Part shown: piece after piece, positions 36,121 through 46,964 of the stretch
Layout: each line of letters begins with the position of its first letter
How positions within the stretch are numbered: position 1 is the first letter of the stretch
DNA from: Gerris lacustris
Lineage: Eukaryota; Arthropoda; Insecta; Hemiptera; Gerridae
Assembly: GCA_951217055.1 (NCBI GenBank)
Contig: OX578279.1
Coordinates: 26,128,173-26,192,172 of the forward strand
Direction: 5' to 3'
DNA length: 64,000 nucleotides
Notes under the pieces: model-generated
What the model was told of the DNA's origin: nothing
The model's database searches: none
Seen by the model: the letters and a program-made list of their open reading frames with translations, nothing else
Made by a program: the position numbers and the translations under genes

Positions 36121-37148
36121 CAGCGGGCCGCATCCGGCCCACGGACGAATTTTATCAGGCCCTCAGGCTGATGGAGAAACAGGTGGAAAATAAATAAGCC
36201 GGCGATGACGATAAACTTTGGACTCGGACTCCCGTAACTGTGTGTTAACCCGGTGATGTGCCCAAATTGTATTTTCTTGCTGCCAAAGATCATTTGCAAT
36301 GCCTTAGTAACAACAATAACGTATAGCAAAAATTGCATTTTTGGCTGATATATTCAAGCAAATAAATTCTGTGGACTTTAAACTTCAAGGCAACCAATAG
36401 CTTGCTTGTCACCTGGCATCAAAGGTCAATTGGTTTTCTGTAAAAAATTGGAATTATTTTTTAAGTCGACGGTAATTTCCTTAACTTAAAGAAATTTTGT
36501 GATGAAATTGACGGGATTGACATCAAACATTTTACCGATTATATGACGAATTTGAGAGTCGCTCTGCTGACTTCAAAATGGTTAAGACGTTGTGCAACTT
36601 CAACTGTTCAATAGTTAACTAAGCTAATAATTGAACAGTATTTTACTTCGTAGCCTGACGATGAATACAATGAAGCAAGTGTTTTAAAATGTAATAAAGC
36701 TGCCCTGGAAAAGGAAATATGTAATTGATTTCCTAGAAGATACTGCTTTAAGAACTATGTATAATCAAAATATATTAAAAGTGACTCTAACTACGACGAG
36801 TTTTGGTTGAAATATGTATGTGAAAAGAAATTGATAGTGAAGATGTGTATGTCTACACATAAGTCTGCAAGTCCACTTTTTTCGAAGGTGAAATTTGTCA
36901 TGAACAAATAAAGATACCATCTTAGGAACAATTAACTTCAAATAATAATAAATAAAGCATGCGCTAATTATGGTCCAAGTTTTTTAATTTTAAATTTTTG
37001 GGGTGAAATCAGTCTATTTTTATGGATATAAGTGTAAATTTATTTTCAGAGATATTATGTTAAATCACGTTTATTAAAATTTGATGGCCCACGACAGGTT
37101 CCAGTTTTTTGAATGTGGCCCTTCAACAAAATTAATTGGTGACCCCTG
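36121..37148. mobile_element. hAT element relic with 8-bp target duplication
   Basis: It starts CAGCGGGCCGCATCCGGCCC and ends GTGACCCCTG (minus: CAGGGGTCACC). The flanking 8-mers GTATAGTC (36113-36120) and GTGTAGTC (37149-37156) differ at one base, fitting hAT insertion. GC-rich ends enclose an AT-rich interior with decayed transposase-like codons. At 1028 bp it is far shorter than an intact autonomous hAT, so it is internally deleted. Confidence 0.65.
36465..36614 (+). pseudogene. Decayed hAT transposase fragment
   Basis: A 49-codon open stretch reads NLKKFCDEIDGIDIKHFTDY followed by MTNLR. An upstream piece near 36375-36440 reads like F-K-L-Q-G-N then V-N-W-F in another frame. This pattern (LKLQG...VN.F ... 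HF..YM.NLR) resembles hAT transposases of the group related to GTF2IRD2/ZBED proteins. That group assignment is from memory of the family pattern and tentative. The zinc finger, catalytic acids and C-terminal dimerisation region are not recognisable. Stops and frameshifts are plentiful. Confidence 0.4.
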
Positions 37149-37156
37149 GTGTAGTC

Positions 37157-37272
37157 TATGTCTATGCCTCTTAGTTTAGAGTTCTTCTCCTAACTTATCG
37201 ACTGATCGCGAATTGCAATTAGGATTTCTACCCACTATTTATAAAAGTATTGACTACTTTCGTTATCTCTTT

Positions 37273-37274
<2 letters not shown>
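37157..37274. other. Spacer
   Basis: No feature recognised. Confidence 0.4.
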
Positions 37275-37362
<88 letters not shown>

Positions 37363-37380
37363 GTATGTATGTATATATAA
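37275..37380. repeat. (TA)n microsatellite
   Basis: A nearly pure TA tract changing to TATG/TGTA units at its right end. Confidence 0.95.
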
Positions 37381-38825
37381 TAAGAAACAGCATACTGCAC
37401 TTAATAGGTAATACATTTTCTTTATTTCCTATAAATTATTTTTACTCCGGAATAGGAATAATGCCTAGTCGACGCTCCAGCGGACAACAAATGTTTAAGT
37501 AAACAAAATGATCTGAATATGCTACTGACGTAGGCAAATGTTTGTTGCACGCACAGAATCAGTTAAGAGAAACTTGTTTTTTATTCAAAGAAGAGGTGTT
37601 GAACCGGGCACAAAGCATGTAAAATATTTTTTACACCATAAAACAGAAGATAAATCCCAGTGAAGGGTAGGGGGTGTGCTATGGTGTTAGGAACACTAAC
37701 AAAATCAAACTGGGCCTTGTCTTCTAACTCATAATGAAACAGTTTATGGGTAAATTCGTTCTTTTCAGGTTTTGTACATAGGCTCAACATGTTTGACACG
37801 TCGTGTAAGGTCGGAGACAACATGTTTCACCAGCAAAGAACAATGCATATTTAACGAATCGTAAGGGTTAAACAATTCTTTTTTTCCTCGGCCTGTGCAT
37901 TTGACATAACATTGGAAAAATACGGCTTTTTTTTGTTATAACACCCTAACACAAACTCATTTTACACACAGTATACATATGCACTTAATGACATTTCATG
38001 TGATACAAGCAACGCCCGAACCGTAAAATTAATGAAAAAGTATTTTAAAAAAAAACTTGGGAGGGAGATGACCATTGAATGTAAAAAAAGCAGATAATAT
38101 ATTATGAAGTGTGAATAAAAAAAAAAAAGTTTTAAAACCGATTTGTTAATCCGAGCCTGGTTTGATTATTGTGGGAGGTCGGATGTCATTGGGGAGGGCG
38201 AGTAATACCCCGCAGTGTAGCCAACCAAATAAAAAAAATTATAAAAAAAAAAAAAATCTCCATTGTTTTTCCAAAATTACCAAGCACTCATCAAACGACT
38301 TCCCAAGCGAATCCTAATCTGATTACAATACGATTGTTTTCATTTTATATATTGGCAATTGGGGCTTTTAATGATGAGCCCACCCAGATATCGATGCCCC
38401 ACTTCCAACGTATATATATACCAACTAAATTAAAATCCACCACCCCGAAGAGGAGAGGTGTGATCACCTTCACACCTTGATATTTTCTATATTTGTTCAG
38501 CCACACGTGACCTTACACCCTTCGCTATGGAATCAACAGTGGACTTTTTTGAATTTAAACCACTTTTCACAACCCTGTTTGAGTTCACCAGATTATATTT
38601 CTTTATTTTAATAATGAAATTGGTTTTGTTTTCATGAAAAAACCGTCATCGTTAAACTTCATAATAATAAAATTTTATTAAATTAATATTCTTTTAATAC
38701 TAAAACATTTAATAATACATATTATATTAAATAATTAGTCGTTTTGACTAAGATTTTGTGGTACCACATCATAATTATGACTAGAGAGGTTGGTAGAAAG
38801 TAACACCACAATATTTTCACCACAA
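37381..38825. other. AT-rich stretch, no gene seen
   Basis: Frames of 80 codons (minus, 37581-37823) and 103 codons (plus, 38169-38480) exist. Neither has a recognisable motif, and the second begins in a poly-lysine-like A-run. Left uncalled. Confidence 0.4.
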
Positions 38826-38885
38826 TTGTTTTTTATTAAAACTTACAAACACGTTTCGACGTATAATATCATCTTCAGTGTAGGT

Positions 38886-39895
38886 ATTAACTTAGTAAGA
38901 GTGAAGTTAGTAGAGTGAAGTACAGTAAGAGTATAGTAATTCTGTAAGTTAGTGAATGAATGCTTAGTAAGAGGAAAGTATAGTAAGAGTGAAGTAATTC
39001 TGTAATTAATGAGTGAATTCTTAGTAAGAGTGGAGTAATTCTGTAATTAGTGAGTGAATTCTTAGTAAGTGAAGTATAGTAAGAGTGAAGTAGTTCTGTA
39101 AGTTAGTGAGTGAATTCTTAGTAAGAGTAAAGTTAGTTCAGTGAAATATAGTAAGAGTGAAGTAATTCTGTAATTAGTGAGTGAATTCTTAGTAAGTGAA
39201 GTATAGTAAGAGTGAAGTAGTTCTGTAAGTTAGTGAGTGAATTCTTAGTAAGAGTAACCCCCTGAGGGGTTCTCTTCCCCCACGTCGTCTAGTGGGTTCG
39301 ATCCGTGTCATGAAATGTGATCTGTATCTATGGTTCGAGGTCGGAGTAGGTCGAGGTGACCCCCTGAGGGGTCCTCTTCCCCCACACTTTGAAGCACGCT
39401 CATATAGCTTACTAATGACAACATCATACTCGCTTCGGCGGTACAATGTACAAATGTATGATGAGTGAAGTAGCTGGAACTCTCCACCACGGGGAAGTAA
39501 AATGGGTCCACTGTAGGCCTGATTGCGAGGTTCGAACAAGTGGTTCGTCCTACCCGTCTAGTAGGAAGTACTAGTTAACTACTAGTAAGAGTAAAGTTAG
39601 TTCAGTGAAATATAGTAAGAGTGAAGTAATTCTGTAATTAGTGAGTGAATTCTTAGTAAGAGTGAAGTAATTCTGTAATTAGTGAGTGAATTCTTAGTAA
39701 GAGTGAAGTATAGTAAGAGTGAAGTAATTCTGTAATTAGTGAGTGAATTCTTAGTAAGAGTGAAGTATAGTAAGAGTGAAGTAGTTCTGTAATTAGTGAG
39801 TGAATTCTTAGTAAGAGTGAAGTATAGTAAGAGTGAAGAAATTCTGTAAGTTAGTGAGTGAATTCTTAGTAAGAGTGAATCCACTCTTACCAAGT
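38886..39895. repeat. 41/57-bp minisatellite array
   Basis: Many diverged direct units of AGTAAGAGTGAAGTAATTCT followed by GTAATTAGTGAGTGAATTCT are read directly. The array is split by an unrelated 335-bp segment. Confidence 0.9.
39255..39590. repeat. Non-array insert with CCCCTGAGGGG palindromes and tRNA-like box
   Basis: This segment interrupts the minisatellite. It has two copies of a CCCCCTGAGGGGT-TCTTCCCCCAC block (39258 and 39360), one followed by GGGTTCGATCCGTG, which fits a tRNA B box. It ends with an ACTAGTTAACTACTAGT inverted word before the array resumes. Confidence 0.55.
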
Positions 39896-39963
39896 TAACA
39901 CGAACACTAAAGATAATATTATACGTCGAAACGCGTTTGTGAGTTTTAATAAAAATAGACAAC

Positions 39964-40192
39964 TTTACTAAAATTTGAAAATTTTTACTTATACTATAGG
40001 AGACAAAGAATAAGTTTTCTGGGGGGGGGGGGGGGGGGGTACTCATTAGATAATATGGCGCCGGTTGGTACATTTTCCCGAGCCGGACGGAACCTCCCCA
40101 TCCCGCCCTTGCTGCACAGCGCAGCTTTAAAAAGTAAAAGTTGAAAGTACAAGTAATTACGTTTTGCTACCGTAACGTATATTGCAAAAATA
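39964..40192. other. Spacer with long G homopolymer
   Basis: About 19 G residues occur at 40021-40039. No other feature. Confidence 0.5.
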
Positions 40193-40800
40193 GTCTGTCA
40201 ATTAGTGTGGCACATAGCTTCCTCGCATTCTATCCTCACGTACTTTAATAATGTTTTGCTTTCATCCATTATTATATATTTAATTTTTCCCCTTTTGTTT
40301 AAAAAATCTATCGCAATTATTGTTTTGTTTCTTTACATGAATAAAAGGATAAATTAAGCAATATTAAAGTTACGCAGACTGTTGAAATTAATATGTGACG
40401 CTCTGTTGGCTGTTTTCAACAACCCATTAAAATTTCTTAATTATCGAATGAGTACTTTTAAATATAAAGGAGTAACAAAGATAAAACATATTGGGCGCAT
40501 TCGGAAAAGAAAGAATGAGGCGCAGAAAGTTAAAATTAATATAGGACTAACAGGACATATTTATGATAATTGTGATCTCCTATCTAATTTCATCAAAATC
40601 TGACGAGTAGTTTTTGACATATTATGGTGGTTCGTAAAAAGTTTGACGTACAAACCGACAGATACGCGACAAAAAAATATGTTCTCAGATCCCTAAAACG
40701 GATTTCAATTCAGGTTGGTTTTTTAAATCGGAGACAAGTATGTCGTTCTTTAGAATTATCTTAATACTTCCGCTATACCTTCAGTAAGCACGGAAGCAAT
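40193..40800 (+). repeat. Family A repeat, full-length copy
   Basis: Head GTCTGTCAATTAGTGTGGCA then CATAGCTTCC. Tail is TATACCTTCAGTAAGCACGG then AAGCAAT. About 608 bp and noncoding. The 73-codon frame inside it has no motif. Confidence 0.7.
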
Positions 40801-41536
40801 AAAAGTGTGAATGGAGATAAAAATTAAATTAAATAATTAAAAATGAATTTGTAAAGCAAGAAAGATTAACTTTTAAAGTATGAAATGCCTTCATTTTTCT
40901 TATTATCTCCTATCTTTTAGTATTTACGATTCTCTTTAAGCTTTTCACGTTTATTTCTCAACAATATTTAATCTTTGTTAGCTGGCTCTGTTCCTCTCGG
41001 TATAGTAAGTTTTTTTTTTAAACAGTTTAATTTTTCTAAGTATTATTGGGTAGTTTTTAAGTAATGAAAGAGAAGGATTTAATAGCGGGTAGGAAGGCAG
41101 TTACAGGTCCGGTAGTTATAGAGTTAAAGATGTTTGCCCTTTTAAAGGCATCCTAGGTAAGGGGAAGAGTTGCACGATACTAGGGGGCTCTAGCCCTCAC
41201 CCTTGCTCGGTCTTTTAACATCATAAACCTTATAGCCCCAGTGCCTTCTTTTTATTTCGTACTTAGACCTCCTCACCTATTGTTCAAACTCTAACAAATA
41301 AAAAAAGTTTATATTTATTACATGATGCAATACTCGTAACAACAAACTTTAAAAATTAAACCTTACAAATCGATTATAAGTTAAATAAAAACATTGTGAA
41401 ATAAAAGGCAGTGTGAATACGAAAACGCTCGGCTGAGCCTCGCTCGGTCTCGCGCGAAGTGTGAAAGCCAAGTTCCGTCGATACACTTATATTGTATTTA
41501 CTCTTATTTCATTAAATATAATACAATTTTATTTGT
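40801..41536. other. AT-rich stretch, no gene seen
   Basis: A CGCTCGG-type GC patch lies near 41425-41460. No feature recognised. Confidence 0.45.
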
Positions 41537-41990
41537 GCATCCGAGCTTACCGAAGGTAGGTACTGAACGAAAGCAATGAGCTTATTCTGAAGAAATAACT
41601 CATTTTTTATTTGTCTCCGAATTCAAAAATTTCTAGACAGAAATCTTTTTAGACATAAAAAAAAAGAAACGTTTTTAGTCTCGTGTCTGTCGATTAATAT
41701 TTTTGCCAACCACCATATCCTAATAACTACGCCTCCAATTTTAATGAAATATGGATAGTAGGGCATAATTAAATCACTGTTGGCATAATTAATCAATATT
41801 ATAGAAAAGAAATCTACCTTCTTTCAATATTGAATAAAATAAATATGTCACCACTAAGAATCGAAATCGGTTCAAACTTTTAATTCCCCAGTGGGATCAT
41901 ATTATTTTATACTCATGTGGTTCAATTACCCAATGTCCAATAATAAGGAGCAAGGAAGCCATGTGCCCCACTAATTAGCAGACTATTTTT
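41537..41990 (-). repeat. Family A repeat, inverted diverged copy
   Basis: On the minus strand the head (CTAATTAGTGGGGCACATGG then CTTCC) lies at the right and the hairpin tail (TACCTTCGGTAAGCTCGGA) at the left. The body is shortened and diverged. Confidence 0.55.
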
Positions 41991-42780
41991 ATTTACTAGG
42001 AAACTGATATTGATTATCATTGTAGGTTTAAAACAATTTTTGTTTCCGATTCTCGACCATTTGTTAACTTTATGAGGTGTTGTTAATAATATTAAAACAT
42101 GCAGAGTTTACACGGCTTACCGCAGCCTGCCTACATCTAATATACTAGAAAATGTTAAAATTGCGATAAAAGATAACATTGGTGGAAGGGAAATTGTTGG
42201 CCACTTGGTTATTCCATAATAACATTGATCTAGACTATCAAATTGGTTGCACTATGAAGTAATTGGATGCATGAAGTTACTGAGAGAGAGGGAAGCCTCC
42301 AGGTTGTAGTTGTTTATAGTAGGTACATTACAGGGAGTCTAGGTTATTCGAGGACGGCTAACCCCGCAGTAGTACACTATATGAGAGTATGTTAGCATGG
42401 GCCAGAGACCACTATTCATCATAAAACATCCCATCTTTTATTCGCAGACTTAATTCAATTAAGCCTTGCCTACCACCTCCCCAGGCTCAACCCCCGCCCC
42501 AACACACATAATTCCTCTAAAAATATAACAAGATTAATCTACAAAATTTTACATAATAGGGTAATGAAGATATAAACGGCGTCCTAATTACAATTGATGA
42601 AATGAACGCTATACTGAGCCGTGCCCGGGGCGAGGCGATAGCCCCTCTGTTTCACACACTCCGCCATCCCTCTCCACCTCTTTTTCTCCGTAATTTAGAC
42701 AAATGTGAATTAATGTGTAGCATCGTTTCACACACAAGCCTACACTTCATTCAGAGTTACATAAGTATATAATGTAACGG
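41991..42780. other. GC-balanced, repeat-poor island
   Basis: Composition is more even than neighbours, with no repeat family and no credible coding frame. Probably single-copy DNA. Confidence 0.4.
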
Positions 42781-42880
42781 GGTATTAAAAAAAAAAACAT
42801 ATCCTAAAAAAATACATATATTCATTATGATAGATGGATAATGATAATTATTAAAATTTTGGAATACTTAAAAAATACTT

Positions 42881-43476
42881 TGCCAATTAGTGTGGCACAT
42901 AGCATCCTCGCGTTATATTTTTAATACTATTAAAACCTTTAATTGTAAAATTTATTAATTTTTCCTCCGTTTTTTAAACATAGTCAAAATTATTTTGATA
43001 TTTTACATTAATTAAAATCAATTTAGCAAAATTTAAGGGAGCGCAGACAGTTGAAATTAATCTGTGGCCATCTGCAGGCTACTTTAGACAAACCATTCAA
43101 ATTTAATAAAAATCAGATGAGTGCCTTTTATGATATAGATGTAATGTAAATAAATGTATGTTTGCGCGAATATGGAAGAGAAACAAATGGGCGCAGAAAA
43201 TTAAAACTTCTATGGGACAAACAATGGGCTAATTATGGTCTACCATCCAACTTTCAATAACATCAGAGGAGTAGTTTTTAATAAAAGATAGCTCGCAAAA
43301 ATTAAGCGACAGACCAAAATACAGACAGACCGACAAACAGGTACGGAACCAAAAATGTTTCCTGATGTCTGAAACGGAATTTTGTCTTCGATTTTTTGAA
43401 ATAGGAGACCTAAAACATTTTCGTTCTGAGAGATGATCACATTGCTTCCGTTACCTTCGGTAAGCTCGGAAGCAAT
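42881..43476 (+). repeat. Family A repeat, best-preserved copy
   Basis: Head TGCCAATTAGTGTGGCACAT. The body has GTCTGAAACGGAATTTTGTC. The 3' end at 43441-43476 is a 36-base hairpin, ATTGCTTCCG...CGGAAGCAAT, with an inner TTACC-ttc-GGTAA stem. No open frame of note. The hairpin 3' end without TIRs could suit a Helitron-like or other rolling-circle replicon, but no CTRR follows. Class unknown. Confidence 0.7.
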
Positions 43477-43893
43477 AAAGGTGCAGAAAGGTAATAAAAC
43501 GAAACGTAGAACTAAAAACTAGGTATCTATGTACTTAATAAAGTGCTCTATTAAGTGTACTGTTACCCTATAATACGTGTTTGGCTACACCTACATTTGA
43601 TCCGTATTTCTCCCGATCCGATAAAGGACGATTGTCTGATCCGATGCCGTTCGACATTACTTACCTACACTGAACGCAGTTACCCCCAGATCGGGAAGTG
43701 GAAACATTTGTGTTGTGGGAATACCATGAGCAACTCTGAGGATGATTTTTTGTGTTAGCTTCTGTTAGAGAACAATGTTTTCCTTAATAAGAGATGTAGA
43801 AAAAATATATTATGTATGCATCGCATTTTAACGAAGACAGATCTTCTGGGGAGTGTTTATAACTTATAAAACTATCCTGATAAATTCAACGGG

Positions 43894-43895
<2 letters not shown>
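43477..43895. other. Unassigned sequence
   Basis: The 67-codon frame at 43555-43758 shows no recognised motif. Confidence 0.4.
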
Positions 43896-43977
<82 letters not shown>

Positions 43978-43990
43978 GGGGGGGGGGCTA
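43896..43990. repeat. (TA)n microsatellite with adjoining G-run
   Basis: About 80 bp of pure TA are followed by a G homopolymer at 43977-43987. A second short TA run lies at 44026-44044. Confidence 0.95.
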
Positions 43991-44044
43991 CAGCTTTTTA
44001 GTAATGTTTATCTCAAAAAAAAAAAATATATATATATATATATA

Positions 44045-44588
44045 AGGCAAGTCTCGCGTAAAAAGTTGTGAGATCATAGGTGTAGCCAAGTTTTCCTCGT
44101 CCAAATAAGTTCAACTAGGACTGATTTATCCAGTACAAGTAAATTATGTTTGTCTATCCCCTCTCTCTATTCTTTGTCCATCACAAGCTTAAAGATTTTC
44201 TTTCCCAAATTACTCAACACGTTTAAATTTAAAAACATTTTCTGACATACGCAGCACAAAGAGGCTAAAATTAGATGCAGTGACTTATACAGTGTTGTAA
44301 CCTCATGCAGGGACACTCAAATTAAAAATTAAAATTTATTATTTGATTCGTTGAAGTTAAAAAATTAGTGCTGCGTGTTTGCCATGTCGGAAAATGTTTT
44401 TAAATTTAAACGTGTAGAGTAATTTGGGAAAGAAAATGTTTGAGTTTGTAAGAGACAAAGAATTGAGAAGGTGGACAGACAAACATCATTTACATGTACT
44501 GGATAAATCTGACTTAGTAGAACTTACCTGGACGAGGGAGACTTGGCTTCACCTATGATCTCACAAATTTTTACGCGAGACTTGGCTT
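44045..44588. mobile_element. Long-TIR MITE flanked by TA
   Basis: Terminal AGGCAAGTCTCGCG (left) and CGCGAGACTTGGCT (right) are flanked by TA on both sides. The arms of about 220-230 bp match inward, sharing a GGATAAAT/ATTTATCC segment, an 'aaattactc' segment and a GCTGCG core edge, around a loop of about 100 bp. Noncoding. TA flanks suit a Tc1/mariner- or PIF-like mobiliser, which is inference. A broken copy starts at 46218. Confidence 0.7.
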
Positions 44589-45565
44589 ATTTTTTATACA
44601 TAAGTGTTTTTGTTGGGATTTCACTTCTTTTTGTAAGTAATTTTTCGTTTCTTAGTCTCTTGTTCATTTTTTTTAACATCAGCTACTAGTTCAATCAGAG
44701 CCTACTCTCTATATCTCTTTTAGTCCTTCTTGAGGACTTATTCATTTACATAGTTTTCCAAACATAGGTACACACCTTCACTTCCGGCAAGTGCGTCAGG
44801 GTTTTCTTTTGAGAAAAGTCGTCAATTAGTTCTTCTTTTACTTGGTGACCCTGGATGTGCTGAATGTGGTGGAGGTTCTTTGGTGGTGCAAGGGCACATT
44901 GTGAGCTGAATAAGTTCTGTGATAAAGTGGAGTGCTGTACTGCGAATGGTGAAGTTAATTAGGATCTTCACTAAGGATTCTAGCAAGGCAAACGCCATCG
45001 TGGAATTGGCTAGCTGTTGTCTGAGAACGCTTAGGACGGCTTTTAGGCCCCATCAACTCATTTCAAGTCAAGTAGCGACTTTTTGAGTTAATCTCCTCTC
45101 CATCTGTCTCAAATAAGATCGACCATTTTTGATTAGACATCGTCTTCCTAAGTGGGACGGCGGAGGCCGGAGGCCTACTTTCTTTGATTTCTAACAGTTT
45201 ACTTATTTGTAGCCATTTTTGTTTAAAACTTTATTATTAGCAATAGCCCAGTTAAATAAATAAGACTTCTGCAGTTAGGAATTGAATTGAGTAGGAGTTA
45301 TTAGGTCTAGGGACCTAAGGAGCACCGTCAGTTTTACTCTAATATTAGGAACAGTATTGTATACACATTTTATTTGGTACTTGATCTCCCAGGAGCTCCT
45401 GGAGAACTGTAGTAAGTTTGATTAATTCAATGTTGCACAGGAGATGATTACTTTCTTCCTGATGTACCTGGGCAATAATGCTAGTGAAGGGTTTTAACTT
45501 GCACAATAAAGAGTGTTCATGTTTATTTATTTAATATGTTTTTCATTTGAGTTTTTACATCCTAT
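44589..45565. other. Unassigned sequence of mixed composition
   Basis: 44780-45200 is less AT-rich and locally resembles unique or decayed coding DNA. I could not find a sustained frame. AATAAA occurs near 45507 with no associated gene evidence. Confidence 0.3.
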
Positions 45566-45703
45566 TTAATAATACCTTACCATATATTCTTTTTCCCAGG
45601 ATTCCTCATTTTCCAGTCTCCTTTCTAGTCCAATTTTCCTACTCTCTTTTCCTTTATTCGTTCTTGGTCCCTTTATTACTTCTTGTTGGATGGCGTCCAA
45701 TTT
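45566..45703 (-). pseudogene. Short charged open stretch, possible relic exon
   Basis: On the minus strand 45 codons are open before a TAA. They read as a Lys/Glu/Arg-rich segment containing EVIKGPRTNKGKESR and ERRLENEESWEKEYM. A GTAAGG donor-like word overlaps the end of EYM. No start codon is in frame. The composition is more protein-like than its surroundings, but no family is recognised. Confidence 0.2.
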
Positions 45704-46217
45704 TCATTTTACTTAATTAGAGGTTGTCAAGTATTCCAACGTATAATGCAGCCGACTGAGTTGGGCAATAATTTAAATCTATTGTAAAGCCCATAGGTTT
45801 TGGGTCTACTTCTGGTTTACTGTTACGGGTATGGTATAGGCTTTGTTCCGCTGGTGCCAAAAGGCAAGGCTAATTCCTTAACAAGATAAATTAACATCAC
45901 TCCGTGAATTTTCCTGTCATTATATGCCGTCGGATTGAGATATCGGACTGGAAACAAACATGTTTCATTACCGTCCCATCTGCCCGGTATCGGGATGCCT
46001 CCTCCAATGTAGGCACCTATAGCTCCAATGTAGGATTGCCAGATTTTGATACATCAGCTGACCTGGGGGGGGGGGAGGAGGGGTGGTACCTTAGCCTATC
46101 CTCAGACTCCTTTGTGATAGACAAATTAAACTATTGTTTAAGTCAATAATTAGACGTAATATTTGTAATATTATTAATATAATAAACAATAAACAATAAT
46201 ACTTGTGTAAAAAAATA
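45704..46217. other. Unassigned sequence with a G-run
   Basis: A G homopolymer lies near 46066-46075. An 81-codon plus frame at 45904-46149 spans it and has no recognised motif. Confidence 0.35.
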
Positions 46218-46448
46218 AGCGAAGTATCGCGTAAAAAGGTTGTGAGGTCATTGGTTTAGCCAAGTCTCCCCCTACTCAAGTAAGTTCTGCTAGGTATAAT
46301 TTATCCAGTACAAGTAAGTGATTTTGTTTGCCTATTCTCTCTATTCTCTGTCCCTCACAAACTCAAACTTTTTTTTTTCAAAATCACTCTACAACTTTAA
46401 ATTTAAAAACTTTTCTGACTTAACAATTACACAGCACAAATAAGTTAA
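46218..46448 (+). mobile_element. Left arm of a second long-TIR MITE copy, interrupted
   Basis: It begins AGCGAAGTATCGCG after TA and matches 44045-44270 throughout, including GTTGTGAGGTCATTGGT and TTTATCCAGTACAAGTAA. It runs into the palindromic insertion at 46449. Beyond 46964 the family is not clearly recognisable, so the right arm is lost or very diverged. Confidence 0.6.
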
Positions 46449-46549
46449 TTGTAGATATGGGAGCGTCTATGGAGGTCATCTTAATGGATAATAAAAATAG
46501 TCTCTCCACGTTAACTAGCTAATTTGTTTATTATGATTTACATAGCAGC

Positions 46550-46576
46550 TTTCAGCCTTCATAAGGCCATCATCAG
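46550..46576 (-). ncRNA. Hammerhead-ribozyme-like core, left arm
   Basis: On the minus strand CTGATGA is followed by a GGCCTT-atg-AAGGCT stem-loop and then GAAA. One extra T lies between CTGATGA and the stem compared with the usual core, so activity is uncertain. Confidence 0.35.
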
Positions 46577-46862
46577 AGCCGGAATGTGGAAGAAGTAGAG
46601 TTACATTATACAAGAAAGTAGTTAAAAGATAGTTAGAGGTGGATAAAAGTAGATAATAAGTGAGTCCAGTCTACTTCATGTCGGAGATCAAGGTAAGACT
46701 AATACGGACTCAACTAGGACTAATACGGAGTCCGTATTAGTCTTACCTTGATCTCCGACATGAAGTAGACTGGACTCACTTATTATCTACTTTTATCCAC
46801 CTCTAACTATCTTTTAACTACTTTCTTGTATAATGTAACTCTACTTCTTCCACATTCCGGCA

Positions 46863-46889
46863 CTGATGATGGCCTTATGAAGGCTGAAA
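46863..46889 (+). ncRNA. Hammerhead-ribozyme-like core, right arm
   Basis: Mirror copy of the left-arm motif: CTGATGA (46863-46869), one extra T, a stem GGCCTT/AAGGCT with ATG loop, then GAAA (46886-46889). Stems I and III were not resolved by eye. Confidence 0.35.
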
Positions 46890-46964
46890 GCTGCTATGTA
46901 AATCATAATAAACAAATTAGCCAGTTAACGTGGAGAAACTATTTTTATTATCCAAATAAGTTAA

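Larger units (their letters stand above)
38827..39963. mobile_element. Inverted-ended element filled with a 41/57-bp minisatellite
   Basis: The terminal segments of about 45-50 bp (38827-38878 and 39912-39963) are inverted copies containing AAACRCGTTTCGACGTATAA on the left strand. Between them lies an array of units ending TTAGTGAGTGAATTCTTAG. Units are 41 bp, or 57 bp where a 16-bp AGTAAGAGTGAAGTAT piece is doubled. On the minus strand the left end shows CTGAAGA...GAAACG, reminiscent of hammerhead cores found in Penelope-like elements. The middle holds a foreign insert (39255-39590). The 158-codon minus frame here is repeat-encoded, not a gene. Confidence 0.6.
46449..46953. mobile_element. 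Palindromic element with 226-bp arms, probable nonautonomous Penelope-like insertion
   Basis: Arms 46486-46711 and 46728-46953 are near-perfect inverted copies around a 16-bp centre. The insertion is flanked by an 11-bp direct repeat, AAATAAGTTAA (46438-46448 and 46954-46964), and interrupts the MITE copy that starts at 46218. Each arm carries a hammerhead-like core. Variable target duplications, partial inverted copies and hammerhead motifs are known for Penelope-like elements, which supports the assignment. No protein is encoded. Confidence 0.65.

Noticed and set aside
38886..39895. CRISPR-like array
   Set aside because: Units are directly contiguous and diverged with no unique spacers. 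This is a eukaryotic minisatellite.
39597..40073. 158-codon minus-strand open frame
   Set aside because: It is encoded by the minisatellite: the 57-bp unit is 19 codons, so the frame stays open by periodicity. There is no domain.
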